NCBI GenBank assembly: GCA_963920635.1
Contig: OY987305.1
Coordinates: 28,261,495-28,325,494, forward strand
Length of the DNA: 64,000 nucleotides
From: Pseudeuparius sepicola
Lineage: Eukaryota; Arthropoda; Insecta; Coleoptera; Anthribidae
Direction of reading: 5' to 3'
The translations under genes were made by a program, and so were the position numbers. Position 1 is the first letter of the stretch. Each line of letters begins with the position of its first letter. Under the pieces are notes generated by a model, which worked only from the letters and a program-made list of their open reading frames with translations, was not told the DNA's origin and ran no database searches. Below are positions 31,790 to 43,904 of this stretch, piece after piece.

Positions 31790-32115
31790 TTCTTTATCAA
31801 TATCATAAAATAGGATATTATTAATATTATCGTCATTTTCAAATTGAATACGAGATAATGAATCCGCATTAGTATTTTTCCTTTTTTGTATTTAGTTTCA
31901 TAATCATATTCGTCGAGTTTCAATCTCCAGCGAACTAAACGCGAGTTTGGTTCTTTGAGATTAAATAACCATTGTAATGGTTTATGGTCCGTTATAATAG
32001 TCAATTTTCTACCACCGAATAAATATGGTCGAAAATAATTTGTAAAATAAACTATAGCTAAAACTTCCTTTTCTATGGTACTATAATTTTTACGATTTTT
32101 TTCTTTCTTATAATT
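31790..32115 (-). pseudogene. Ty3/gypsy RNase H fragment
   Basis: Minus strand reads [27 protein letters not shown] and [19 protein letters not shown], the C-terminal half of the Ty3/gypsy pol RNase H. A frame change then gives [10 protein letters not shown], the usual A-D-x-L-S-R motif that follows. No integrase follows: the sequence runs into the ATT microsatellite and LINE copy D, which presumably inserted there. The fragment has lost the upstream RT. It may or may not belong to the same family as the element at 55-59 kb, which lacks exactly this part. Confidence 0.85.
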
Positions 32116-32935
32116 TTTTTCGGAATTATTTTTTCAATTTTTTTTTTCGAAATTTGTTATGATAATATGATAACAAAATGCTATTGAGAGTTAAATTAAT
32201 TATTTTGGAAAATGAGTTTTTAAAACAATTTATTTGTAAGCAACGTACAGGGCAGCGATTACTGCTACAGTTCAAACAAGAATAAATAACGATAGACCAA
32301 AGCTTAAATATTATATACTTTATACAAATGAAACCTAAGCATACACGTGCCGCGCACTCAGCGTCTAGTCATCACTTTTACACAAAATAGTCCATTGTTC
32401 GTAGGCACGTAACTTGAGTAACAAAATTTCAGTTGCATTCATAACAAGTTTTGCTACCAACGGATAAGAAAAAATGTTTTTAATGATTGTTTTTTACACG
32501 TAAATACAGAGGCAACTTACACAGATTATATCTCATTCCTCGAGGTTTAAACTTTATTCAGATTTCGTTTCTCAAACTGATATGAGTTAAAGAACGCTAC
32601 CACTGTGTCTCTGAAAATGAATGACGATATATCATCAGGATCAGAGGTCATTTTATTTTTTATCTTCTTTGAAGTCTCGGTAATATCGTCAAATTCTATT
32701 ATCAAGAAATTCCCAAATTCCTTTGACCAAATACATAACCAAATACTTCTTTAAAAACTAATGAGTTTTTGATTTGATTTGTCTGCTGTGCGTTTGGCGG
32801 GATCTTGTCTTGAGCATGCACAGCAGTATGTTTCTTATAATGGGTAGAGTTCGTTTGGCTACTTTCCTACATCAGGAGATCTCAATAATCTAACCTTCGC
32901 CCACTGATTTTTCCAAGTGATTACTCATAAGCGTG
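32116..32935. other. Unassigned AT-rich DNA
   Basis: No gene recognised. The only open frames are short. Confidence 0.5.
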
Positions 32936-33182
32936 TATTCCCGAATGACGTTAAACTTTTTCTTGAGATTCTATCTGAGGAAGATTGTGACCTTCTACAG
33001 GCTGATATTCAGCGGATTAAGGCATGGTGCATCTAGAATCAACTGAGCTTAAATGTGCCAAAGTGCAAAGTCGTAACATTTACCCGCAAGAAGAATTCTT
33101 TACTATATGAATATGCTCTGGGCAGTGTTGCACACTCACGCTGTGATACTACCAGAGCCTTGGTGTTATATTCAACCACGAA
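32936..33182 (+). pseudogene. Jockey-type LINE RT fragment
   Basis: Plus strand reads EDCDLLQADIQRIKAWC, a stop, then NQLSLNVPKCKVVTFTRK and CDTTR. This is the segment just after the catalytic FADD block of Jockey-clade RTs (compare LCELDAWCVVNHLDLNPAKC in the element at 61-64 kb). Both flanks are unrelated. Internal stop and truncation make it a relic. Confidence 0.75.
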
Positions 33183-33837
33183 TTGTATTTTGCTTCAGCT
33201 AAGATTAATCAAGATCTATGGTTTTATTGTTCTTAATTTTAAAACATTTACTTATAACCACTACTTATTCTTTACTTCTCATAGGTGAGGGGTGAGGTGT
33301 CCCATCTACAATTTTCACCGAGGAGATATCGAGGCAGTTCCAAGGGGTTTTTTAAAGTTCTTACGGGTTTTCTGTGATATAGTGTATCCAGGCAGAGGTT
33401 TCCCATATGTCCAACAGTGCGATAGATACAACCTTGACAGTACTTAATTTCATAGCCCCATATTCCCATATGAAATAATTACACCTGGCATATTTACAGG
33501 TACCTAGTTAGATAGATTAAGTGATATTAGCAACATTTTGTATAACGGAATCAGTAATTCAGTTTTCACTTTTTTGGACGCTTTGCCAAGTTTTGCCCCG
33601 TATGCGGGGCATAATTGGGTCTCAAGAGGACTAAAATGGGGTAGTACAATAATGCTTTCAAATAGTGAGTTTTTGGTGAATTCAAGAGACGTTTCTCCAA
33701 AATGTTTTATTAAGCAAACAGTCATCTTTAAAATAAAAAAATAATAAAAACGTAAAAAACATGAAAATGACAATTAGTTTTTCGTTTATATCGTCTCGCC
33801 ATCTGGAAAAAAAAATGAAACGATATTCAGGGTGGTT
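33183..33837. other. Unassigned DNA
   Basis: No recognised gene or repeat. Frames of 65-89 codons on both strands overlap and look random. Confidence 0.45.
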
Positions 33838-35060
33838 AAGTTTTATTCTGGGACACTTCAACGGGGGGGTGATAGAAAATCATACAATATTATTATTTTG
33901 TGCTATAACTTTTTATCTACAACCGCTTCGTTTGAGATACAGGATGTTTGAATTCTCAAAAATTTTAACGTTTTATTTTTATTTTTCCAACCGTTAAAGA
34001 TATTTAAACGAAATTTGGTACATAACATGCATTGATCAAGTGTAACAATATGTGATAATACCAAGTTTCCAATATATAGCCAGTGGTGGAGATAGGGTAT
34101 ACATTTGTTTTATCAAGAAAAATACTGACACGACCCTGTAGGGAAATTATGTAATTTGAAAAAGTCTGCTCTCTATTTGGCCAGAGGATATAAAGCAAAG
34201 TGTTATGGTCGAGAAAATCAATACTTGCCTCTTAAAAACCACTTTTGTGTGTGCTTAAAAAAATGTTATGAAATTTTATCGACGATTTGACGTTCGGTTT
34301 TAAAAGAAAAAAATATATAACAAAACAATACTTGGCCATGAATGACATTATTGGTTTGTTGAATTAATGACATTTTAGTGAGGCTCTGTGTGACAAGGGA
34401 GGCTATTTGCGACAAGAAAAACCCAACATGTTGTTATCCAATTGTTAACCGTTTTCAAGATAAGGATGTTGAAATTTTCAAGAAAAAAAACCATTTTTGT
34501 TACGTCCGAAACTAGAAAAAATATTTGAACCAAATTTGGTATACGACATGTTGTCATCGAAAGCCAAAACTCTTGCCAGTATCAATCTCACCGGTTGACC
34601 CTTGACAGAGATAAGGGTCACCGGGAAAAATAAAATTTTTATAAAAAATAATGTAATACGATTAAAAAAATAAAATTTTTAGACAGACAATTTATTTGCA
34701 ACAAATTTGGATACTTGTTTCGTATCGGCTACCATTTTGCAGTAAATACGATTTTTTTGTTAATTTTTAACCTTTTGTTGAAAGAGAAATCTAAAATGTC
34801 ATTTTTCTTCAAATTAATTTTTTTTTGCATTCCACTGGCTACATTCGGAACTTGGTATTACCGCATTTTGTGATACTGGATCAATGCATTCGGTGTACCA
34901 AATTTCGTTTAAATAACTTTTATCTCGAATTTCTCACCCTGTATCTCGAATTTAAACATCCTGTATCCCGAAAACTGTGGATAAAAAGTTATCCACGAAA
35001 TAGTAATATTTTATGATGTTCTATCACCTTAAGTGTCCAAGAATAAAACTAAATTGCATT
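33838..35060. mobile_element. Foldback element, about 250-bp diverged arms
   Basis: Left arm 33838-34100 and right arm 34818-35060 are inverted copies (for example TTTAGTTTTATTCTTGGACA in the reverse complement of the right arm, and ACGAAATTTGGTAC in both), diverged by roughly a quarter. The spacer has no coding content. ACCCTGTA-type strings lie near 34134 and 34938. Confidence 0.65.
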
Positions 35061-35884
35061 GCAGATATTTCAATAGGATATCCTGGGCAAATCGGGGTAC
35101 CTACCTACCCATTTTGCACCGTTGCACGTTTTACAATAAGATATAAATAAAATTGACAATTATTTTTCGATAGAACGATTTAGATTAATCATACTTAACA
35201 GATCTAATTAAGCAATAAAACTCACTTAGAAAATCGTATAAAAACTGTATCTACCTTGGCTTAACGTAAACGCAAGTTTTAAAACACGGGAGCTGTTGTC
35301 CTCCCCACAACAGCTATGTACACACTGAATTGACTTGACCGGGGGCGTGATATTGCATCGAAAGGAGGTGGAAGGGGGGGGCATGAAGATTTGAAATTTG
35401 GTTTTGTGGTAACCTTCTGGACGATTATGCTTAGAGAAAATTTAGGAACATTAGTATGTATTAGACCATCTAATGTCATTCATATACCTAACTGCTTTTA
35501 CCTATAGGTGTACACATGAATACGTATCTCTCTTTCTTCTTTTTTGTCAATGATTTGTTTCTTTGATATTGTGTAAAAGTTATATCTGTAGGTACGATTG
35601 TACTATTATATTTGTACTATTAAAAATATTGATGTCAATTTAACCTCGGCATTTATGTTTGTGTTTATATTATTTATAGTTGATTTATGTACGGGTCAAG
35701 CTAGGGGTAACTACATAACCAAAATAAAAAAATACTTAACATTATAAAGTTTAAAAAAATCATATTTTCAACGGATTTTTGTCCTCTGAAAATTGTTCTT
35801 GTGTAAAATTCAGTTTCACTGGATCAAGCTAGGTGGTAACTACATAACCAAAATAAAAAATACTGAACGTTATAAAATTTAAAA
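35061..35884. repeat. Unassigned DNA with a about 128-bp tandem duplication
   Basis: TAACTACATAACCAAAATAA occurs near 35707 and 35832 within two similar blocks (35695-35765 and 35823-35890). A G-rich run lies near 35370. No gene recognised. Confidence 0.55.
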
Positions 35885-37375
35885 AAATTTCTCCTTTATT
35901 TTACTAAAAGCATAACCTACCAAAGCCCATTCTATCTCTTGGTGTACTTGTCGAGAAGCCTTGTCAGCAACGAAATTGTCAGCCGAATTATTGCAAGAGG
36001 CAAAAAATATAAATGTTTTTATTCTCACACCAAGCGCAAATCTTTTCTTTGTACTTGTCGAGAAGCCTTGTCAGCGACGAAATTGTCAGCCGAATTATTG
36101 CAAGAGGCAAAAAATATAAATGTTTTTATTCTCACACCAAGCGCAAATCTTTTGTGCTATTCTATTTAACCTCTCATCCCGTACACTATCTCTTCGATCC
36201 TTGTCTATCAAATGGATAGACAAGGCTTCGATTAATAGTACACATCGCTGAGGTGTTGTCCACCCTACACAGTATATTACAATCAGACATCTTACTCGAA
36301 AAATATTATAAGCCCAGGTAAACAGCTAATAATAATTTTAACTCATTAATATGACGCTGTTTTTCCTCTTCCGACCAAAAATACCATGAATCGTCTTGTT
36401 GTTACAATGACAACCCCAGCCAATCTTTGACGCAGCTGTAAACATTTCCATAGGAAATCTGTCATAACGTAACGCATTACCGGAACATTGTAACTTTCTA
36501 AGCCACCACTGATTCTGGCAGTAAGACTGACGATAAATTCATTATTCTATCGTAGTTCCCCTGAGTTTTTCTTAATGTAATAAATTTTTGTCGTTCAAAT
36601 TGCTTTAACTATATGTAGAAAAATATATTTAATAGCAAGAGCCAACGAAACCAAATTACCAATAAATTTAGAAAAACTTCTAATCCTGCATTTCTTCAAT
36701 AAGGGAAACTCTCTTACCAGTGCTTTAAGCCTCCGACGTTCTTCAGGAGGTAGCTAAAGTGACATTTCCTTAGAGTTAAATACAAACCCTAAATATCTAT
36801 TAAAGATGAATCCTCCTTTAACCACCTTGGTTCGGGAGGAACAACCGTCTGTATTGGCCTCTTAATAAAAGGAATGTTTATTCCCTTTATATAGGAAATA
36901 AATCCCCTATCCTTAACCAAGTCACACCAATTCTGAACAAGAAACTTTAATCTACTCCGCAGATACCAACCTCTAAGGGTAGCGACGTCTCTGGGGCTTG
37001 TGCCGATCTTGCTTCTTCGGTTGGTACTGTTCCTGATATTGGTATCTACGACGTTGGCTGTTGGGAGCACGGTGAACTTGTCCACTCTGCTGCGCTCTCC
37101 TATTTTGCGGAGTTCTCTAAGTCCTTAACACTCTTGATAGTGCCATCTAAGTTGCTTCCAAATAGTCATTGGGTTATAAGGGTATCTTTTGAGATGTCTT
37201 TATTTTGGTATATTATTAACAATTCCCGTCTTGATATAGACTTAGAGTGGAATATATCACTAAGTAATCTACCAGTATCGCTGAGCACCTGCACCTCTAT
37301 GAATTGCATATTTACTGCCCCCCTCATTTTTTTGTTATTAAAATTGCAATAGCACTCATGGTAGCGCACACTTGC
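35885..37375 (-). pseudogene. DIRS-like retrotransposon gag-pol relic
   Basis: On the minus strand, in order: gag C-terminal text (SDTGRLLSDIFHSKSISRRE at about 37270); a pol start (GWYLRSRLKFLVQNW, FISYIKGINIPF); after a deletion that removes the RT catalytic core, YLGFVFNSKEM and CRIRSFSKFIGNLVS (36660-36780); then RNase H text (YFWSEEEKQRHINELKLLL, about 36360) and the end of that domain (CRVDNTSAM, ADKASRQV, EIEWAL) to about 35900. These blocks match the order in DIRS/Ngaro-type pol. There are several frameshifts and stops and a 107-bp tandem duplication (35944-36157). The tyrosine recombinase expected downstream is not seen on this strand. Confidence 0.75.
35944..36157. repeat. 107-bp tandem duplication inside the DIRS relic
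   Basis: Two almost identical units beginning GTACTTGTCGAGAAGCC (35944 and 36051). The unit length is not a multiple of three, so the duplication itself breaks the frame. Confidence 0.88.
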
Positions 37376-38046
37376 TCTTGTTAATAAGCGCCTACCGGCC
37401 CTGCCGGACCATAGGCTTTGTTATGGCTCCTGCTCCTGAGTAGTAATAGGTGTACATACTTTATCGTCTACAGGTCGCATTTTTCGATTTTTCGAGCCCA
37501 AAGTTGGCGTACGGCCGACCGAGCTAATGGGCAAGAAGGCTTTTGATGGGCGTCCGAATCGAAAGAGTCGTTCGGCCCCCGGATTTTTTTTTTCGAATTT
37601 TTCGATTTTTTCGGCAAATATGGCTAGGGATTCGATCTGAGAGCGCCGGTCGAGTTCAATTTTCGCGTGGGGCCGCGAAGGGATATGGGCCTCCCGCCTA
37701 CGAAAAAGCCCCCCCGATCGAAAAAGCCGTTCAGCCGTTTGGGCCCCTTTTGGGCCGCTTTTTTTTCGCGATTTGGCGAGGTCCACGGGATCATACTGTA
37801 TACATCGTGGCCGAGGCGCACGCCCGGCACGCCCACATCCACTGACATTTCAATGGAGGATTTTCAAATTTCGTAGCGATTTGAGACTTTTTAAGGCTCA
37901 GAGGCCCATCTGTTATTCCGAGGGTGACTTTTTCAGGACGGGCGCGCTTATTTTTATGTAAAATCTAAAATCTCGTAAAATATTTTAGGAAACGCCACTC
38001 GAGACCATCTATCCTTTATACGGCTGTATCTTTTGAATCGTAAGAA

Positions 38047-38119
38047 GCGCCGTGGAGCAGTGGATAGCGTGCTGGGCTCATAACTCAAAGATCCGGGGTT
38101 CGAAACCACGCTCTGGGAC
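38047..38119 (+). ncRNA. tRNA-Met-like SINE head, copy 1
   Basis: Contains TGCTGGGCTCATAACTCA with a CAT anticodon position and GGGGTTCGAAACC (B box). It resembles initiator tRNA-Met but the acceptor ends do not pair well and the anticodon stem is damaged (ACTCA). It is therefore a tRNA-derived repeat head, not a working tRNA gene. T- and A-rich sequence follows. Confidence 0.75.
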
Positions 38120-38280
38120 AAGCTTTTTTATTTCTTTTTTTTTATTTTTTACTGAAGTATTTTTAAAAAATATGTAGTGTTAGATATTGGACGGTGGTAC
38201 GGAACCCTTCGTGTGCGAGTTCGACTCGCACTTGGCCGATTTTTAACTTTATACCTATACCTACTTGTGTATTTTTATAG

Positions 38281-38970
38281 ATAGTTTCAGTATTTGGCAT
38301 TGCAGGAGCATGCCGCAGAGACGAGTTACAGAAATTACCATTAAATGATATTAACGACATGAATTCTATCATAATTGTAAAAATTCCCGATAGCAAGACA
38401 AACAAACCTCGATCATTTGTAATAAGCGGAAAAATTAGAAGTTTTAATTTTGTTGAAATGTATCGCAACTATGCATCCCTTCGTCCCCAGTCTACCAGTC
38501 ACACTAGATTTTATAACGGAAAATGCTCCGTTCAACCTGTTCGTGTAAATACTTTTAGTAAAATTCCAAGTGATATTGCAAAATACTTAAAGATTGAAAA
38601 CCCAATGCAATACACAGGACACTGTTTTCGCAGATCTTCTACAACATGGCTTGTAGAGTCTGGGGCAGACCTGTTAACATTAGCCATTAAAACGCCATGG
38701 AGGATGGAAATCTTCAACTGTAGTTGAGGGCTATATTTTGGGGAGTCAATTTGTAAAAAAACTGAAATAGGTGCTCAAATTCTGGAAGATGAACCAAGTA
38801 CCAGTACTGGAAACTTCACAACCATTCTAAAAAGAGTTTTATGTGAAGAACCTGAAACCTTCACAGACAATGAAGAAAGAAAAATTAAAAAACTACTGGA
38901 AATGAAGTTTGTCCCCTTTTTGCACTATATAGTTATCTACACAAATAACTATTTTTCTAAGTATAATAGA
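38281..38970 (+). pseudogene. Crypton-like tyrosine recombinase, C-terminal catalytic part
   Basis: Plus strand reads FGIAGACRRDELQKL (first catalytic Arg), VKIPDSKTNKPRSF, YASLRP, then GHCFRRSSTTWLVESGADLL (H-x-x-R). A 1-nt frame change within the TTAAAACGCC string follows, then HGGWKSSTVVEGYI, holding the W/H position and the Tyr nucleophile, and an acidic tail. This order is that of Crypton-type recombinases common in insects; a DIRS-type recombinase is the alternative. The intact frame in the middle is 38359-38727. TTTTTATAG just before 38281 could be a splice acceptor, so upstream exons may be missing. The frameshift makes it inactive as read. Confidence 0.8.
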
Positions 38971-39224
38971 ATTGTGTTTTTCGCATTGCCAAAAGAGAAA
39001 CTTTTTCGGGGTATCTACCTAAGTATATTAGGTGTCTCAAATAAAGCCCGATTATATCCTTAGTTTTTTAAATAAAAAGGCTAGCTTAAAACCAGGATGA
39101 TGCAGTTTTCTCTGGAGAATCCGAGTCTAGCTTCAGAATTGATATACAGGGTGTTCTTGAAAAGTTAAGTACAAAAATACAGGATGTCTATTTAAGAAGG
39201 GCCACTCGAGAAAATCTTGACAAA
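38971..39224. other. Unassigned spacer
   Basis: AT-rich. It contains ATACAGGGTGTTC near 39148, a terminus-like string of the CACCCTGTA elements. Confidence 0.45.
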
Positions 39225-39945
39225 TATTCATTTTTCTGAGAACTTTATTTGAAAAAAAAAAGCTTTTCTATGAGCTAACTTTGCGTAAAAACACACTTGA
39301 GATCCATGGCCTACTTTCCGAGATATTTTTCTAAATCCCGAAAATCGCGGAAATTTCTTCGGCATGTAACTTTTTTGTTTCAAGGGTTACCAAAAAATTT
39401 CTTAATGAAATTTGTGGGCAAAACTGGTTGCTTTAAACGTAGTTTATCATAATTTGGAAAAATACCATGGTTTGTTGTGTGCTCTCTTAACACTTAATTT
39501 TTTTATTTATAGCTGTCATGCATACTAGAAAATTTTAAAAATGTGAAAAATGGGCAAGATACCGATACCTCGCAAGAAATTTTCAAGATTTCCAATGTAG
39601 TATGTTGGGAAAAAATACCTAAAACATGAAGGTACAGGATTCGAGGCCACGGCTCACTACAATAAAATGGGCACATTTTTCGGTGGGTATTAAGATAGCA
39701 CCCATTAAACCGTGGCATTGTTTTAAATTCTGATAAAGTAGGCTTAAAGCAATTAGTTTTGCCCGCAAATGTCATTGGGGGAAATTTTTCGGTAACTCTT
39801 GAAACAAAAAAGTTACAAACCGAAGAAATTCTGGCAGTTTTCGGGTTTTTCAAAAATATCTCTGAAAGTAGGTCATGGATCTCAAATGTTACACAAAGTT
39901 ACCCAATCAAAAAAGCAATCATTTTTTTCAAATGAAGTCCTCGGA
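39225..39945. mobile_element. Foldback element, about 230-bp arms
   Basis: Arms 39225-39470 and 39715-39945 are diverged inverted copies (GTAACTTTTTTGTTTCAAG in one and its complement in the other). No coding content is convincing; a 116-codon minus frame spans the spacer and right arm only. Confidence 0.7.
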
Positions 39946-40182
39946 AAAATAAATTGTAAGATTTATTGGGGGATTTGTTGGGCGAAAATTGTTATTTGTC
40001 AAACAGGCTTCAATCAATGGAGTATTATGCTTAGGCGCTTGTAAGTCTGCCATGGTTTCAGCACGGCCACAACTGGGCACTCCGTGGCGCTCCGAGGTCT
40101 GTGCTTGTAATTGTGATAATCGTAAGTCCCTGCGGATGATATTCTCAGGAAGCGCTACTTTGACTTCCGGATTTATCTTGGG
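39946..40182. other. Unassigned
   Basis: No recognised element. Confidence 0.4.
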
Positions 40183-40500
40183 TCACTTCCCCGTAATCAA
40201 GTACATCTTTTAATAGTATATAACCACCCTGGGTCATAGAGACACGTCTACCACCCTAGGCAGAACGTGGCTGCTAACAGTAACACCAAAGTTTACAGAA
40301 TATATTTTATTCTGTAAATTTTGGTAACACTCACTACCCAAGGTACCTCCGAGGTCACTTCCGTGTAATCAAGTACATTTTTTTAATAGTATATAACCAC
40401 CCTAGGTCATAGAGACACGTCTTCCACCCTAGGCAGAACGTGGCTACTAACAGTAACAATCAGTGCCACCCTGTGCACTTTCGAGGTCACGTACACGTAA
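40183..40500. repeat. About 173-bp tandem duplication
   Basis: GTATATAACCACCCT and TAGAGACACGTCT recur at about 40218 and 40391 in two copies ending GCTAACAGTAAC/ACTAACAGTAAC. A third partial copy starts near 40483. Confidence 0.8.
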
Positions 40501-41480
40501 TCAAATCAACAATCTTCACACCGCGGCTCTTGTGCAGCGAATTCGACCTAATACTTCGTAAATCCTCTTCGATCTACGTTTTATTATCTTAGTGATAATA
40601 TACTCACTATCCGGCGAGGGCTTCGACACTTTTTGGAAGGTTTTGGCATATCTGCGCAGCATGATTCTCTAAACGCTAGCGGTGCGATGCGGTCATTACA
40701 ACACAAAAACGAAGACTGAGTGGGCCGACGGCAGTTAGCGCGAGGTAGGGGCAAGCGAATGGCGGGAGAAACCTATTTTCCTTTAAAATGTGTGGGCAGA
40801 CGGACAGAAGCGAGGGTACTACACTTACTTATTTACGAGACGAGGCCGAATTTAATCCATATTTATTCGTCTATCCCGTCTAATCTGTATGAATAGCGTA
40901 ACATAAAATGGGACAGCCACATCATTACTTTTTTTGCCTTGTATATTTCCAAACTGGCCAAAAGACTGTGCCGTTGGAAAAATGATGTTTGGTTAGATCT
41001 GATATCTCGAGATATTTATTTTACTGTCTGGGGCAGTAGATTTAACCTGATTTCTTTTTATATATCATCAAGAATCTTTCGGTGAGTTGTATTTTGTTTT
41101 CTTATGTTTAGGTTATTTTTTTATGTATTTGCCTCGCATTTTGAAACCTATATCGGCCATAATTTATATCAAAATAATATATTTATATATAATTTTTTAC
41201 TCATTTCCGACTCGCTATTTAGTAGTGGTTTATAAGGTTCAAAGTTTTTAATTCTTATTTTCACTGAATATTGGGACCAGATTTTGTTTTTAAGTGATAG
41301 CTGGTAAACTAAATCGCCAGAAATTAATATATTTTTTGATAAACATGTTTAAGCTCATATCTCTGTTATTTATTAAATATTTTGCGTGCATGTTTGTATG
41401 ACATTATGTTAACGTTTTAGCCATGAATTTTAAGCAAGTCTGATGCTTTTATTAAAACGGCTTACAATCCTCTAAGCAGT
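40501..41480. other. Unassigned DNA
   Basis: No gene recognised. Composition shifts from mixed to AT-rich near 40.9 kb. Confidence 0.45.
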
Positions 41481-43390
41481 ACGTGCAGTTTAGTGAAAGT
41501 TAATTATTAATGTCTCTCATATCGAGTCGAGCCCAATTTTCTTGCTATATCATCAATGAAAACGTATAATTCAAAATGAAAATGTTTGGAGATTGAGCCG
41601 ATATGATATTTTCTAGTCCAGAGGATAAACCACTTCGAGCGATCACGCGGGCTATACGAAAATTTAGTCTATACTTTTTACATACATCAAACTTTATTTA
41701 TTCATCTAAGCCCGGTCATGGATTTTTTTACGCCTTATTAAGCAGAACGTATTTTTGACCGGACACGCTAACGGTATCATCGACGGTTATATTGTGACAT
41801 CGGCGTATTTTCTAATAAGTTGATTTTTTGGCACCCGGTTTTTACTTTAATAGAACCTCTAGCAACATTTTTCAGTTTAGTTTTCCACATTATCAAAAAA
41901 AAACATGACTTATACTATATTTCGAAGGGTGTTTAAAATATGTTCGATATTTTAGTCATTTAAAAATGTTTTATTTCCAGGGTAAAATTGGTTGAACTTC
42001 TTAGGGACGTATGTTGAATTTACACGCCTGGTTTTAATGCGGCAAATTATCATTCGCATTTTAAACGAATTTCATAGCGTAAATAGCTTTGGACTTACAA
42101 TCGCAATATTTCTTTTTATTCCTAGAAATCAAGAAAATGTCGGGGTTGAACAGTTGACCGACAAGTTTTTTTTTACTCTGAACGTGTATCCATGTTGATC
42201 ATGCCTGGTTTTAAATTTTCATCCTTACTGTACCGGGGATTCTATGCTATGGAAGTATGATTTACAGGGTTTTTTTTAGATTCTACTTCAACTTTCTGGC
42301 GATGGGTGCAATACCTATATTTACAATGTTTATTTTTATTTGCCAGATATTAAAGCGGATAAATTTAGCACCTATGAAGATTGCCATCGTTGAGCGATGG
42401 TACGGGCTATATATACATATTTTTATGAGTGTAGTTTCAATCGTCATTGAGCAATTACAAGAGCTAAAAATCCATATTTTTTATCAGTGTAGTTTTGTAT
42501 ACTTTTTCATCAGGTGAGGGGTACCTATAACTTTTTTTATTTGCTGAATACGGATACTGGACAATTATTTTGAGTAGACTCCTGTCGATAGTATCATAAA
42601 TATTCACGCCTTAGCAGGATGCATTTTTAGCCGGACACGCTAGCGGTGTCATCGACGGGTATGCTGTATACTTGTATCTAATTTGATTTTTTGACACCCG
42701 GTTTTTACTTTAGCAGATTCTACTGTAGGTAGAAGGCAACAGAGTGTAGTTTCTACCATGGATGCATATTTTTATCAGTGTAGTTTCACTATTTTCGAAA
42801 TCTGTTTAGAATATTTTCAATACATTATTAGTTAAAAATGTACGATTTTTCATGGCAAAGTAGGCTAATCTTTTAATATAATTCCCTACTCTTGGCACAT
42901 ATCCCTTAGATAATATTCTTGCTGGGTAAAAACAAAATTGAGATTTTGTTTGTGATGGCCATTTTCTCAGGTTTTTTTGAGATATTTGGGTGTTTCGAAT
43001 GAAAATGAGCCCATTGTACTGGAAGCTGCGCCAGCAGATCTCGAGCATTGGGGGTTCAAGCCGTTTCGGATACACATGCTTTGATACTACTGTTGTATTT
43101 TATTGCATAATGGTTTTTTACTTATCATCAGATTCCAAATTCTACCACAAAATAGGCTGAACTTTTCAGACGTATGTATTTTGCCTCAAGGCAATAACAA
43201 ATACCTGGTTAATATACAGAAATTTCTCAGATTTTTTATAGCCGTGGAGGCACTGAACGTTAAATAAACTGCGTTGTCTGCTATATTTTTTATTAGTAAT
43301 CTATTAACGCCTGTAGTAGCATGGGCGTTATTTTGTAAACAATAGAAGTTTTGGCACCTAGTTTTTATTCGGACTTAATTAAGATGGTCT
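41481..43390. repeat. Degenerate relatives of Polinton TIR sequence
   Basis: Three blocks near 41800-41860, 42645-42715 and 43310-43375 share text of the type GTTTTTACTTTA, GGCACC(C/T)(G/A)G and GTAAACAATAGAAG with the inner Polinton TIR (8235-8335; 21490-21530). The stretch near 41540-41585 resembles 21330-21380. Conservation is weak and the order is irregular. Confidence 0.4.
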
Positions 43391-43904
43391 GTTGTTGTCG
43401 AGGTTAACCCCCATCGACTCGGACATTGGGTGAGCTTTTAATTGAAAATAAACTGTTGTTTCGGGTTCTGCACTGAGCGCTAAAAGAACGAACTATCAAA
43501 ACGGGGTTTACGCCTTTATCTAGGGCTTAAGAGGTCAGGTGAATTTAGGTTAGTTAAATTTCAAAGTAAGGTAAGGCGAATCCGGGAGAACCTCGGGTAA
43601 ATCTAACAGTGCAAATCGATTGTTATTATTTTTTTTATTTGTTTGAGTAAAAAGGTATTTTTATCCTTCCTAAAACAACGGCAACACCGCGAAAATAACT
43701 TCAAGCTGACAGTATGTTCGGAAGCCAAATTGGATGACGTAACTATAGGCGGAGATTTACAGGAGAAATAGGGGTTTTACCCTTTTTTTAAAGATCGTAA
43801 AAAATCTAAAAATATTTTTCTGTTTTCTTAAGCTACCCTGCGCACGTGATAAAATTTTTTGTACCAAGTGATAGTTAACCCTGTATAGTTGAACCTTAGT
43901 GCCT
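43391..43904. other. Unassigned
   Basis: No recognised gene or repeat. Confidence 0.4.

Larger units (their letters stand above)
37386..38970 (+). repeat. Composite repeat, copy 1 (GC-rich leader, tRNA-like, recombinase)
   Basis: Homologous over its length to 44828-46243. It starts AAGCGCCTACCGG(C/T)CCTGCCGGACC. It has a GC-rich 400-bp leader, a tRNA-Met-like block at 38047, a segment ACGGAACCCTTCGTGTGCGA followed by a B-box-like GTTCGACTC, then a tyrosine recombinase fragment. The same order in both copies means it moved or duplicated as a unit. Confidence 0.8.

Noticed and set aside
37543..37845. Overlapping 100-, 121- and 74-codon frames in the composite leader
   Set aside because: Open on several frames and both strands because of GC-rich composition; not conserved as frames in copy 2.
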